DNA from: PFJX01 sp963713085
Lineage (GTDB): Bacteria; Pseudomonadota; Gammaproteobacteria; Burkholderiales; Thiobacillaceae
NCBI GenBank assembly: GCA_963713085.1
Contig: CAVQKQ010000009.1
Coordinates: 1 to 64,000, forward strand
Direction of reading: 5' to 3'
DNA length: 64,000 nt
Below, in pieces: positions 34,163-42,970 of the stretch. The notes under the pieces were generated by a model that made no database searches, was not told the origin of the DNA, and saw nothing but the letters and a program-made list of their open reading frames with translations. Both the position numbers and the translations under genes were made by a program. The stretch's first letter is position 1. Each line of letters starts with the position of its first letter.

Positions 34163-35260
34163 ATGGCGCTAGCCAGCCGCGTGCTGGGCGATTATTGGCC
34201 CGGTATCCAGCTTTATTACCCGCCGGTGAAATACGCACCGTCCCTGGGCATCTACGAGGACCTGGATGCCGCTGCCCTGCGTTTCCAGAAGCACGCCGTC
34301 AACTGCCACGCCCAGACCCTGCTGTTCGACCTGGAGGACGGCTGCCGCCAGAAGGCCCTGTCGCGGGACCTGCTGCGCGGTGAACTGCCGGGCCTGCAAC
34401 GGGACGACCTGGCGGTGGCGGTGCGCATCAACCCGTTCCGCACCGAGGAATACGACCAGGACATGCAGATGGTGCGCGACCTGGCGGAGCACATCGACGT
34501 GGTGATGCTGGCCAAGGCCGGCGAGGCCTACGGCGCGGCGGAGATCCGCGACCTGTCCGCCTGCCTCAATGGCATGAACGGCGACATCACCATCCAGCCC
34601 ATCATCGAGCACCCCAAGTCCCTCAAGATCGCCCCGGAAATCATGTCCTATGCCACTGTGAAGCACGTGGTGTTCGGCATCCACGACTTCTCCAAGGCCA
34701 TGGGCATCCACATCACGCCCCGCGGCTGGACCCAGGAACTGGACTATTTCCTGCACCAGATCATCTTCGAGGCCCGCATCGCGGGCAAGGGCGTCATCGG
34801 CGGGGTGGAAGTGCTGATCGGCCAGGCCGCCATGCCGGAGACCTTCCTGGAGCCCCACGACATACGGCGCTGGCTGGACCTGCACGGCGACGACGAATCC
34901 CGGGTGGTGTACCGCCACGCCTGCGAGGAGGCGGCCATGGGCCTCACCGGCAAGCAGGTGATCCATCCCAGCCACATCCACCTGTGCAAGGTGGCCTACA
35001 CCCCCTCCCCCACCGAGGTGAGCCGCAACATTCAGGTGCTCCAGGCCGCCGTGGAGGCGGACGCCCTGCTGGGTGGCGCCATCAAGTTCGAGGGCGAGAT
35101 GCTGGACCCGCCCATGTTCGGCAAGGCCCTCCAGGTGCTGCTGCGGGCTCATGCCCTGCGCGCCCTTTCCGAGGAGGACACCGACTTCGCCCTCAAGATC
35201 CTGGCCATGCTGCCGCCCCAGGTGGTGCGCGAGAACTGGCCATACGGGGTCATCCTATGA
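34163..35260 (+). CDS. HpcH/HpaI-type CoA-ester lyase, paralogue 1 (365 aa)
   Basis: The TIM-barrel lyase has the metal-site motifs LLFDLEDGCRQKA, IQPIIEHPKSL and FGIHDFSKAMG. Relatives cleave or form citramalyl-, malyl- or methylmalyl-CoA type C-C bonds. It is longer and more diverged than the CitE-like paralogue downstream, with a C-terminal extension after TGKQVIHPSHIH. GGAG lies upstream of the ATG at 34163. First gene of a five-gene run; its stop overlaps the start of the acyl-CoA ligase (ATGA). Exact substrate unknown. Confidence 0.82.
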   Translation: MALASRVLGDYWPGIQLYYPPVKYAPSLGIYEDLDAAALRFQKHAVNCHAQTLLFDLEDGCRQKALSRDLLRGELPGLQRDDLAVAVRINPFRTEEYDQDMQMVRDLAEHIDVVMLAKAGEAYGAAEIRDLSACLNGMNGDITIQPIIEHPKSLKIAPEIMSYATVKHVVFGIHDFSKAMGIHITPRGWTQELDYFLHQIIFEARIAGKGVIGGVEVLIGQAAMPETFLEPHDIRRWLDLHGDDESRVVYRHACEEAAMGLTGKQVIHPSHIHLCKVAYTPSPTEVSRNIQVLQAAVEADALLGGAIKFEGEMLDPPMFGKALQVLLRAHALRALSEEDTDFALKILAMLPPQVVRENWPYGVIL

Positions 35261-36921
35261 ACGCAAGGGAATCCATACCCAGCCGGGAGTCCGCCATGCC
35301 TTTTCCCCCCTTCGAGCCCTGGCACTGGTCCCTGCCCGAGTATTTCAACATCGGCGTGGCCTGCACAGATGCCCATCTCGGCATGGACACGGAGAACCGC
35401 CTGGCCATGATCGTCGAGGACGACGTCCTGGGCGTGTCCGAAGCCACCTACGGGCAACTGGCCGAGGCCTCCTCCCGGTTCGGCCAACTGCTGCGCGACC
35501 TGGGCGTGGCGGCGGGGGAGCGGGTGCTTATCCGCCTGCCCAACTCCCTGGCCTACCCCACCGCCTTCCTGGGGGCTATGAAACGGGGTGCCATCTCGGT
35601 GCCCACCTCCACCCTGCTGACGGCGGCGGAGGTGCTGTATCTGGCCCGGGACTCCGGCGCCGCCGTGCTGGTGACCGACAAGGCCATGTGGGCCGGGCTG
35701 CGGGACAAACTACACGGGCTGGACCAACTGCGCCATGTGCTGCTGGCCGGACCCGGTTCGGTATTGCCGGGCGAAGGGCTGAATGTGCTGGATCTGGACA
35801 TCGCCCTGAACGGCATCGACACCTGGCAGCCGCCCCACGACACCCATTGCCACGATCCCGCCTACCTGGTCTACACCTCCGGCACCACCGGCTATCCCAA
35901 GGGGGTGCTGCATGGCCACCGGGCCATGATCGGCCGCGAGCCGGCGGCGAAATACTGGTTCGATTTCGCGAAAGAAGGAGACCGCATCGTCCATTCCGGC
36001 AAGTTCAACTGGACCTACGTACTGGGTTCCGCCCTCATGGACCCCCTCTACCTGGGCAAGACCGTGATCGTGCACGAGGGCAGGAACGACGCGGAAGGCT
36101 GGATCCGGCTGATCGCCAAGCACAGCGCCACCATCTTCATCGGCGTGCCCACCATCTACCGGCAGATCATCCAGAAGACCGCCTTCACCGGCGCCGACGT
36201 GCCCACCCTGCGCCACTGCATGAGCGCCGGCGAGCACCTGTCCGACGAGATGCTGGGCCTGTGGCGGGAGCGTTTCGGCGTCGACATCTACGAGGCGGTA
36301 GGCATGTCCGAGGTCTCCTACTACCTGTCGGAAAACAAGTTCCGCTCCATCCGGCCCGGTTCCGCCGGCTTCCCCCAGCCCGGCCACGACGTGCGCCTAC
36401 TCGATCCGGATACACTTGAGGAAGTCGCCCCCGGCGAGGAAGGCATGATGTGTCTGCCCGCCGACGACCCCGGCCTGTTCATGCGCTACTGGAACCTGCC
36501 CGAGGAGACCGCCAAGGCGTTCAGGGAAGGCTGGTTCCTCACCGGTGATTTCGCCCGCTTCGATGGGGACGGCTACATCTGGTTTCTGGGGCGCAAGGAC
36601 GACATCATCAACTCCTTCGGCTACCGGGTCTCGCCCCACGAGATCGAGCGGGTCATGAAGACCCATCCCGCCGTGGCCGACTGCGCCGCCACCGGCGAAG
36701 AACTGGCCGCCGACAAGGTGCTGGTGGTGGCCTACGTCACGCTCCATCCCGGCAGCGAGACCAGCCCCGATGAACTGGCTGCTTTCGGGCGGAAACATCT
36801 GGCCGGCTACAAGGCCCCCAAGATCGTCTATCTGACCCCGGACTTCCCCCGCACCAAGAACGGCAAGATCATCCGCAAGCAACTGCGGCCGGAGCTTGCC
36901 GTGGCCCGGTCCAGCAAGTGA
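35257..36921 (+). CDS. AMP-forming acyl-CoA synthetase (benzoate-CoA ligase-like)
   Basis: The 554-residue ligase activates a carboxylic acid to its CoA thioester through an acyl-AMP. It shows the P-loop-like YTSGTTGYPKGVLHGHR, the A5 motif YEAVGMSEVSYYLSEN, the hinge GRKDDIINSFGYRVSPHEIE and the catalytic lysine in TKNGKIIRKQL. Overall sequence is of the benzoate/aminobenzoate-CoA ligase branch. Its place between CoA-ester lyases and a mesaconyl-CoA hydratase argues for a small di- or methyl-branched acid as substrate, for example mesaconate, but this is inference. The ATG at 35257 overlaps the upstream stop; a second ATG at 35296 is possible. Confidence 0.88.
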   Translation: MNARESIPSRESAMPFPPFEPWHWSLPEYFNIGVACTDAHLGMDTENRLAMIVEDDVLGVSEATYGQLAEASSRFGQLLRDLGVAAGERVLIRLPNSLAYPTAFLGAMKRGAISVPTSTLLTAAEVLYLARDSGAAVLVTDKAMWAGLRDKLHGLDQLRHVLLAGPGSVLPGEGLNVLDLDIALNGIDTWQPPHDTHCHDPAYLVYTSGTTGYPKGVLHGHRAMIGREPAAKYWFDFAKEGDRIVHSGKFNWTYVLGSALMDPLYLGKTVIVHEGRNDAEGWIRLIAKHSATIFIGVPTIYRQIIQKTAFTGADVPTLRHCMSAGEHLSDEMLGLWRERFGVDIYEAVGMSEVSYYLSENKFRSIRPGSAGFPQPGHDVRLLDPDTLEEVAPGEEGMMCLPADDPGLFMRYWNLPEETAKAFREGWFLTGDFARFDGDGYIWFLGRKDDIINSFGYRVSPHEIERVMKTHPAVADCAATGEELAADKVLVVAYVTLHPGSETSPDELAAFGRKHLAGYKAPKIVYLTPDFPRTKNGKIIRKQLRPELAVARSSK

Positions 36922-36943
36922 GTCGAAAGTGAAGAACTTCGCC

Positions 36944-37840
36944 ATGTCCCACTACCGCCCCCGCCGCTCCATGCTCTACGTCCCCGGCTGCGTGACCCGG
37001 TTCCTGGCCAAGGGGCGCCAGCTCATGGTGGATTCCCTGATCCTCGACCTGGAAGAGTCCGTCCTGGTGGCGCGCAAGCTCGAGGCCCGGCGCAACGTGG
37101 CGGCGGCCCTCAAGGAGGGCGGCTACGGCCGGCGCGAGGTGGTGGTTCGGGTCAACCGGCACGACTCCGCCTGGGGCCTGGACGACCTCACCGCGGTGGC
37201 GCCCCTTAAACCCGATGCCGTGCTGTTTCCCCGCATCGAAAGCCGCCAGGACGTCCTGGATGCCCTCAAGACGCTGGACGCCGCCGGCGGGGACGGCCTG
37301 CCCATCATGCTGATGCTGGAAACACCCCTGGCGGTGCTGCGGGCCGAGGAGATCGCCGGGGCCTCGCCGCGCATCATCTGCCTGGTCATGGGCACCTCCG
37401 ACCTCACCAACGAGCTGCACGCCCGCATCACCCCGGACCGCCTACCCCTGCTCCACAGCCTGTCCCACTGCCTGCTGGCGGCCCGGGCCCACGGCCTGCC
37501 CATCGTCGACGGCGTCTACCTGGACCTGAAGGACATGCCCACCTTCGAATACGCCTGCCGCATGGCCCGGGACCTGGGCTACGACGGCAAGACCGTGCTG
37601 CATCCCGACCAGATCCAGTACGCCATCGATGCCTTCACCCCCCACCCCCCCAGCGTGGACCGGGCACGCCGCATCATCGCCGCCTTCGCCGAGGCCAATG
37701 CCGAAGGCCGTGGCGTAACCGTGGTGGACGGCCGGCTGGTGGAAAACCTGCACGTGGAGGCGGCGCGCCGCACCCTGATGATCCATGACATGATCGAGCG
37801 CATGGAACAGGAAGCCCAGACAAAGGAAACCCATCCATGA
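36944..37840 (+). CDS. CitE-like CoA-ester lyase, paralogue 2 (298 aa)
   Basis: This is the classic CitE/Mcl form: YRPRRSMLYVPGCVTRFLAK, LILDLEESVLVARKLEAR (metal Glu region), IMLMLETPLAVL and the C-terminal DGKTVLHPDQIQYAIDAF. Enzymes of this kind cleave citramalyl-CoA, L-malyl-CoA or beta-methylmalyl-CoA. Its stop overlaps the start of the mesaconyl-CoA hydratase, so it is the best candidate for the beta-methylmalyl-CoA lyase partner (propionyl-CoA + glyoxylate). The start is uncertain: ATG 36944 or GTG 36929. Confidence 0.85.
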   Translation: MSHYRPRRSMLYVPGCVTRFLAKGRQLMVDSLILDLEESVLVARKLEARRNVAAALKEGGYGRREVVVRVNRHDSAWGLDDLTAVAPLKPDAVLFPRIESRQDVLDALKTLDAAGGDGLPIMLMLETPLAVLRAEEIAGASPRIICLVMGTSDLTNELHARITPDRLPLLHSLSHCLLAARAHGLPIVDGVYLDLKDMPTFEYACRMARDLGYDGKTVLHPDQIQYAIDAFTPHPPSVDRARRIIAAFAEANAEGRGVTVVDGRLVENLHVEAARRTLMIHDMIERMEQEAQTKETHP

Positions 37841-38904
37841 GCGCGGCCAATACGGGCAATTTCTTCGAGGATTTCAGCCTCGGCCAGACCTTCGTACACG
37901 CTACCCCGCGCACCGTGGGCGAGGGAGAAGCCGCCCTCTACCTAGCCCTGACCGGCAGTCGCCACATACTTGCCAGCGCCGCGCCGGTGGCCCACGCCCT
38001 GGGCTATCCGGCCCGGCCCCTGGACGACCTGCTGGCCTTCCACCTGGCCTTTGGCAAAACCGTGGCGGACATCTCCCTCAACGCCGTCGCCAACCTGGGC
38101 TATGCCGACGTTCGCTTCCTTGCCCCGGTCTACTTGGGCGACACCCTCAGCGCCGAATCCGTGGTGATCGGCCTCAAGGAGAACAGCAACGGTGCCAGTG
38201 GCGTGGTCTGGGTGCGCTCCACGGCGGTGAACCAGAACGACCAGGAGGTGCTCACCTGGATCCGCTGGGTGATGGTCCACAAGCGGGACCAGGCCCGCCC
38301 CGCACCCGCCCCCCTGGTGCCGGAAACCCCGTCCTTCGTGGCGCCGGAACACCTGTCCGTACCCGCTTTCCTGGATTGCCGCCAGTACGAAACCGCCCTC
38401 ACCGGCGGCGACCTGCTGTGGGACGACTACCCGCCGGGCCAGCGCATCGATCACCCCGCCGGCATGACCCTGGACGAATCCGACCACACCTTCGCCACCC
38501 GCCTCTACCAGAATTCGGCCCGGCTCCACTTCGACGCCCATCTCATGAAGGACAGCAAGATCGGCCGGCGTCTGGTCTACGGTGGCCACGTCATCTCCCT
38601 GTGTCGCACCTTGAGCTTCGAAGGCCTGGAGAACGCCCTGCTGGTGGCCGCCATCAACGCCGGCAACCACGCCAACCCCACCTTCGCCGGCGACACCCTG
38701 TACGCCCGCAACGAAGTCCTGGCGCGCTGGCCCCTGCCGGGCCGCAGCGACCTGGGTGCCCTGCGCCTGCGCATGCTGGGTCTAAAGAACCTGACCCCGG
38801 CCGAACTGGCCGACCCCATGGTGGCACTGGACGGCAAACGCAAATACCACCCCAATGTGGTGCTGGACCTGGATTACACGGTGCTGATGCCGAGAAGAAA
38901 TTGA
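37837..38904 (+). CDS. mch: Mesaconyl-CoA (2-methylfumaryl-CoA) hydratase
   Basis: The 355-residue double-hotdog MaoC-type hydratase strongly resembles the Mch of the ethylmalonyl-CoA and 3-hydroxypropionate pathways: HATPRTVGEGEAALYLALTG, PLDDLLAFHLAFGKTV and DISLNAVANLGYADVRF followed by LGDTLSAESVVIG. It interconverts mesaconyl-C1-CoA and beta-methylmalyl-CoA. The ATG overlaps the lyase stop. Ethylmalonyl-CoA carboxylase/reductase and mesaconyl-CoA transferase genes are not in the window, so the full pathway cannot be claimed. Confidence 0.87.
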   Translation: MSAANTGNFFEDFSLGQTFVHATPRTVGEGEAALYLALTGSRHILASAAPVAHALGYPARPLDDLLAFHLAFGKTVADISLNAVANLGYADVRFLAPVYLGDTLSAESVVIGLKENSNGASGVVWVRSTAVNQNDQEVLTWIRWVMVHKRDQARPAPAPLVPETPSFVAPEHLSVPAFLDCRQYETALTGGDLLWDDYPPGQRIDHPAGMTLDESDHTFATRLYQNSARLHFDAHLMKDSKIGRRLVYGGHVISLCRTLSFEGLENALLVAAINAGNHANPTFAGDTLYARNEVLARWPLPGRSDLGALRLRMLGLKNLTPAELADPMVALDGKRKYHPNVVLDLDYTVLMPRRN

Positions 38905-38927
38905 ACCGAGCCTTGAATTCCAGCCTC

Positions 38928-39034
38928 TCCCCTCACCCGCAAGCGGGAGAGGGGTAGGGGGAGAGGGAAATCAACCCGTGAGGTGATGGAATATTCCCCT
39001 CACCCCAGCCCTCTCCCGCCGCGGGAGAGGGAGC
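38928..39034. repeat. Two C/G-rich palindromic repeats in the lyase-hydratase gap
   Basis: Between mch and the third lyase lie two related repeats: CTCACCCGCAAGCGGGAGAG (within 38928-38971) and CCCTCTCCCGCCGCGGGAGA (within 38998-39034). Each can form a strong hairpin. They are of the dispersed REP-like kind common in proteobacterial intergenic DNA and may stabilise the upstream mRNA or reduce read-through to the third lyase. Confidence 0.7.
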
Positions 39035-39054
39035 AAACCGAGAGGACAAGCTGA

Positions 39055-40047
39055 ATGTCGAACGCCGTCCACCCCGATGCCGCCCTGTTCGCCGGCGAGA
39101 AGCCCTTCCCGGTCATCCCCGCCTGCGAGCATTTCGCCGGCAGCGAGAAGCTGATCCTCAAGGCCCTCGAGCTGATGGAGAAACTGGGGCCGGTGTTCAA
39201 CGTCACCTGCGACTGCGAGGACGGCGCTCCGGCCGGCCGCGAAAAGGAGCACGCCGAGATGATCGTGCGGGTGCTTTCCGGCGACGCCAACCACCAGCGC
39301 ATGGCCGGCGCCCGTATCCACGACTACAGCCACCCGTCCTGGCGCCAGGACGTGAACATCCTGGTGGCCGGCGCCGGCAAGCTGCTCGCCTACCTTACCC
39401 TCCCCAAGAGCACCGAACACGCCCACGCCGCCGAGATGATCGGCTACATCCAGCAGGTGGCGGCCAAGCACGAGGTCCCTGGGGAGATCCCCATCCACAT
39501 CCTGATCGAGACCCACGGCGCCTTGCGCGACGTGCACCGCATCGCCACCCTGCCCTGGCTGCAGGTGCTGGACTTCGGCCTGATGGACTTCGTCTCCGGC
39601 CACCATGGCGCCATCCCCGCCAGCGCCATGCGCAGCCCGGGCCAGTTCGAGCACAAGCTGATCGCCCGTGCCAAGACCGAAGTCGTGGCCGCGGCCCTGG
39701 CCAACGGCGTCATCCCTTGCCACAACGTCACCCTGGACCTGAAGAACCCCTACACCACCTACCAGGACGCCCGCCGGGCCCGCATGGAATTCGGCTTCCT
39801 GCGCCAATGGAGCATCTACCCCAGCCAGATCCAGCCCATCGTCGACGCCATGAAGCCGGACTGGTCCGAGGTGGAGACCGGCGCCGCCATCCTGCTGGCC
39901 GCACAGCGGGCCGACTGGGGCCCCATCCAGCACGCCGGCGAGCTCCACGACCGGGCCACCTACCGCTATTACTGGGAGGTACTGCGGAAGTCCCGGGTCA
40001 CCGGCGCCAAGCTGCCGGCCGAGGCGGAGCAAGCCTTCTTCGGCTAG
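39055..40047 (+). CDS. HpcH/HpaI aldolase/citrate-lyase family protein, paralogue 3 (330 aa)
   Basis: The protein begins PFPVIPACEHFAGSEKLILK and carries FNVTCDCEDGAPAGREKEHA, IPIHILIETHGALRDV and DFGLMDFVSGHHGAIP, which place the metal-binding acidic residues in this lyase superfamily. It belongs to a branch common in betaproteobacteria and often near TCA-cycle genes; malyl-CoA-type activity has been suggested for relatives. GAGAGG stands 9-14 bases before the ATG. It is the last gene of the CoA-ester run, separated from mch by the palindromic repeats. Substrate not assignable from sequence. Confidence 0.85.
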   Translation: MSNAVHPDAALFAGEKPFPVIPACEHFAGSEKLILKALELMEKLGPVFNVTCDCEDGAPAGREKEHAEMIVRVLSGDANHQRMAGARIHDYSHPSWRQDVNILVAGAGKLLAYLTLPKSTEHAHAAEMIGYIQQVAAKHEVPGEIPIHILIETHGALRDVHRIATLPWLQVLDFGLMDFVSGHHGAIPASAMRSPGQFEHKLIARAKTEVVAAALANGVIPCHNVTLDLKNPYTTYQDARRARMEFGFLRQWSIYPSQIQPIVDAMKPDWSEVETGAAILLAAQRADWGPIQHAGELHDRATYRYYWEVLRKSRVTGAKLPAEAEQAFFG

Positions 40048-40056
40048 TCGCCAGCC

Positions 40057-40437
40057 CTAGCGCATGGCGTGCAAGCCGATCAGGTTGCCCTCGGTATCCT
40101 CCACCAGGGCGATGAATCCGTATTCGCCGATGCTCATGCGCGGCTTCAACACCCTGCCCCCCGCCGCCTCGGCCCGGGCCGCCTCCACCGCCACGTCTTC
40201 ACAGGAAAAATACACCAGGGTGCCGCCCATACCCGGGTCCTTCATGGGCATTTTCACCAGGGCGCCGGCGGCGCCCCAGGCGCCCTCCACCCAGGAGAAC
40301 GCGAACATCTCCATGCCCTCCCCCATGGCGGGCAGAGGCACCAGTTCCCGCTCGAAGACGGCGGAGTAAAACGTCTTGGCGCGTTCCATGTCGGAAACGT
40401 AGATCTCGAACCAACCGACGGCATTGTGGGGTTGCAT
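40057..40437 (-). CDS. VOC-superfamily (glyoxalase-like) protein
   Basis: The 126-residue protein has the paired beta-alpha-beta-beta-beta units of the VOC fold: VGWFEIYVSDMERAKTFYSA at the N-terminus and GGTLVYFSCEDVAVEAARAE then GYGFIAL-like strands ending DTEGNLIGLHAMR. Metal ligands may be the Glu/His at those edges. Function could be a lyase, dioxygenase or resistance protein. GAGGAG precedes the ATG at 40437. Convergent with the third lyase. Confidence 0.85.
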   Translation of the reverse strand: MQPHNAVGWFEIYVSDMERAKTFYSAVFERELVPLPAMGEGMEMFAFSWVEGAWGAAGALVKMPMKDPGMGGTLVYFSCEDVAVEAARAEAAGGRVLKPRMSIGEYGFIALVEDTEGNLIGLHAMR

Positions 40438-40562
40438 GGCCATCTCCTCGGGGTGATGCATGGAATTGAACTCTGGCAGGATCCCACTATTTTTGCGGCA
40501 TCTGAAGGTGCGTAGTGCACAAGCCTAGATATGGGACTTCCGTTCCAGACCTTAACGACACG

Positions 40563-40856
40563 CTATGCCAGCTTGCCCAGAATTCCGTCCATCTCCTTAT
40601 TTGAAAAAGCTCGTAGCGTCTGCATGCGAATATTGCCTGCCGCGCAAATGGCCAATCCGAATGCGGTTGCCGACTCGTCATTCTTGGCTTCTATGATTGC
40701 CACAAGGTCATAGGGTCCCAGCGTCCAGAAAATTTGCGTCATATTGGCCCCAAACTTCTTCGCAGCCTTCTTGGCGGCATCGGCGCGCTTCGTAGTGTCT
40801 TTCACGCTGTGAATACCCTGATCCGTGAAGTTCATCAGTGCAATGTATGTCGCCAT
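40563..40856 (-). CDS. GYD-domain protein
   Basis: The 97-residue protein reads YIALMNFTDQGIHSVKDTTK, then IFWTLGPYDLVAIIEAKNDE, which is the GYD domain (named for the G-x-YD motif, here GPYD). Family members are small ferredoxin-like-fold proteins of unknown function. A strong AAAGGAG ribosome site precedes the ATG. It stands alone. Confidence 0.88.
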   Translation of the reverse strand: MATYIALMNFTDQGIHSVKDTTKRADAAKKAAKKFGANMTQIFWTLGPYDLVAIIEAKNDESATAFGLAICAAGNIRMQTLRAFSNKEMDGILGKLA

Positions 40857-41254
40857 GGCGGTCTCCTTTGGTTAACGCGGTATGTCTGCGGCTAGCAGGA
40901 TTGCCCCCGAGCACCTGCTTGTTATAGGCCATTCCCGACAAACGTAATCAAGTAATGTTGAGGTGATGAAATCAGTCGCGCGAACTCGTGGCTTTTCAAC
41001 CCAGCAAGTAACTACACTTGGCCGGGGGCGGCCTAATACAGATGCCCCTCATAGCTGAACTTCAATCGCTCTAACTGCCCCCGATCATCTCTTCAGGCCG
41101 AAAACCGTGAACTCTGTTTACATCCATCGAACTTCTTTTCTTGGGTGATTACCGCCCTACTCCCTCAAGCTCCACGTTGATATTCTCTGCCTGAACCCAA
41201 AATTTCCGCGCTTACCAATTTCAACTGAAAAGTGACGGCCTGGACTGTTCCCTA
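40857..41254. other. Intergenic stretch without recognised features
   Basis: About 400 bases of lower GC than the flanks. I found no plausible gene, RNA or repeat. It should contain the promoter of the GYD gene. The other flanking gene ends here. Confidence 0.4.
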
Positions 41255-41881
41255 TCACCAATAGGCGTACAGCCGCTCCGCCTCCACCCGGGTCTCGAAA
41301 CGCTTGAGGGGGTGCTTGCCCTTTGCGATGCAGGCGCCGGTGGTGATGTCGAATTTCCAGCTGTGTTTCGGGCAGGTCAGGGTCATGCCCTCCAGGGCCA
41401 GGTGGGGGATGTTGGTGACCTGGTGGGGGCAGTGGGAATCGTAGACCTTGTAGGTGTCGCCGGCCCGGTAGACGAACACCGTGCGGGTGGCGGTCTCCAC
41501 CCGCTGCACCTCGCCGTCGGCGACTTCGGCCACCGGCAACACCTCGCGCCACTGGGGCTTGGCATTGATGAGCTGCGGGGAAAATTCCGGGATGTCCATC
41601 TCCAGGATGATCTCGGTGGCCCACACGATCTTGGCCAGGCCCAGGGCGGGAAAGGCCATGAGCAGGGCGTCCAGCACCTCCATGGGGCTGGCGCCCTCGC
41701 GCAGGGCGCGCATAAGGTATTGCTTGAAGCCGCTCTCGGTCTGGGAGTGGACCTTGGTGATGACCGAGATCAGGTTGCGGGTCTTGGGATCCAGGTGCTT
41801 GCCGGTGTCCTTGAGGAATTTGAAATAAAGGCCCAGGGCGTCGCCGCGCACGGCGATCAGGTAATTGAGGGCGTCACTCAT
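41255..41881 (-). CDS. Fusion of CMD/AhpD-like helical domain and Rieske [2Fe-2S] domain
   Basis: The 208-residue protein joins an N-terminal carboxymuconolactone-decarboxylase-like domain (about 1-95: TRNLISVITKVHSQTESGFK ... GASPMEVLDALLMAFPALG) to a C-terminal Rieske ferredoxin domain (about 105-208). The Rieske ligands are clear: SHCPHQV and TCPKHSWKFD. The CMD part lacks the CxxC pair of AhpD peroxidases, so it should not be a disulfide reductase. The protein may be a ferredoxin-like electron donor or a sensor. The MBL-fold gene lies upstream on the same strand, 97 bases away. Confidence 0.85.
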   Translation of the reverse strand: MSDALNYLIAVRGDALGLYFKFLKDTGKHLDPKTRNLISVITKVHSQTESGFKQYLMRALREGASPMEVLDALLMAFPALGLAKIVWATEIILEMDIPEFSPQLINAKPQWREVLPVAEVADGEVQRVETATRTVFVYRAGDTYKVYDSHCPHQVTNIPHLALEGMTLTCPKHSWKFDITTGACIAKGKHPLKRFETRVEAERLYAYW

Positions 41882-41978
41882 GAGAACTCCTGTTGGTGCT
41901 GAAAAACATTTCGCTGAAAGTCATGGATCAAGGAAGGTGCATGGCTGTACTGCACCGCGGCCAGAAGTGCCGAATGTC

Positions 41979-42938
41979 TTACCCACGGTCCAGCCACACC
42001 AGCAAACCCTGGGCGTTCAGTTCCACGTCATTGGCCAGCAACGACTTACAGGCGGCCTCCTCCAGGGTACAGCCGTGGGCGCGCAGGCGGGCCATCAGGC
42101 TTGCCTCGATCCGGTCCTTGAGCCAGGCATGGCGCGCGGCCCCCTCCCCCGGGGCTTCTCGGGCGAGTTCGACGAACTCGTCGATCAGCTCATGGAGCAC
42201 CGGGGCCAGGGTCGGAAGGCCGGACACCCGCCCGTAGTGGGTGAGGAAGGCGGCGTCTGCCCGGCGGGCCAGGAGCTTGTCGATGGATGCGTGCAGGGCC
42301 TCGGGTTCGAACTGGACCGGGGTGGTGGTGGGAAAGATGAAAGGCCGTGGGTTTGCTTCGTCTCCCACGTCGAACTCCCGGTAGGACAGGCCGAAGGTGT
42401 CGCCGGTGAACAGGCTGTTGCTGGCCAGGTCGTGGATGCAGAAGTGGTGCCGGGCGTGGCCTGGGGTGTCGATGAATTCCAGGCGCCGGCCGTTGAAGTC
42501 CAGGGCGAAGCCATCCCCGGCCTCGATCACCCGCTCCGCCGGGGCCGGCACGATCGCGCCATACAGTTCCCGGAACACCGTCTCGCCGTAAACCGCCATG
42601 GAGCCCTGCACCAGCTTGGCCGGGTAGATGAGGTGGCGCGCGCCCTTGGGATGGGCCACCAGCTTCGCGTAGGGACAGGCCCGGAGCAGTGCGCCCGCGG
42701 CGCCGGCATGGTCCAGGTGGACGTGGGTGACGATGACGTAGTCCACCGCCTCCGGCCCGACCCCCAGTTGTTCCAGGGCCGCCAGCACGCGGGGCACGGA
42801 CTTGTTGGTGCCGGTGTCGACAATGGCGGCGTGGCTTTGTTCCACGAGCAGGTGGATGGCGGCCAGGCCGGGGCGCAGGTATTCCGCATCCAGGGTGTGG
42901 ATGCCGTGGGCGTGGTGGATGAGGGAACTACCAATCAC
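41979..42938 (-). CDS. MBL-fold metallo-hydrolase
   Basis: The 319-residue protein has the metallo-beta-lactamase motif THVHLDHAGAAGAL, an upstream metal Asp region (AAIVDTGTNKSVPRVL), FIDTPGHARHHFCIHD and SNSLFTGDTFGLSY, that is all expected zinc or iron ligands. It probably hydrolyses a thioester or similar small substrate. It is transcribed with the CMD-Rieske gene and lies 32 bases after the end of the island operon, at the island's left border. Confidence 0.88.
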   Translation of the reverse strand: MIGSSLIHHAHGIHTLDAEYLRPGLAAIHLLVEQSHAAIVDTGTNKSVPRVLAALEQLGVGPEAVDYVIVTHVHLDHAGAAGALLRACPYAKLVAHPKGARHLIYPAKLVQGSMAVYGETVFRELYGAIVPAPAERVIEAGDGFALDFNGRRLEFIDTPGHARHHFCIHDLASNSLFTGDTFGLSYREFDVGDEANPRPFIFPTTTPVQFEPEALHASIDKLLARRADAAFLTHYGRVSGLPTLAPVLHELIDEFVELAREAPGEGAARHAWLKDRIEASLMARLRAHGCTLEEAACKSLLANDVELNAQGLLVWLDRG

Positions 42939-42970
42939 CTTGCAGCTTCCGGGATGGTGCCAGAAGGCAT

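Noticed and set aside
38928..39034. CRISPR array
   Set aside because: Only two related palindromes with no regular spacers; they are dispersed REP-like repeats.
41255..42938. CMD-Rieske and MBL genes as part of the island operon
   Set aside because: They are GC-rich like the core genome, and a 32-base gap plus a sharp composition change separates them from the kinase gene.
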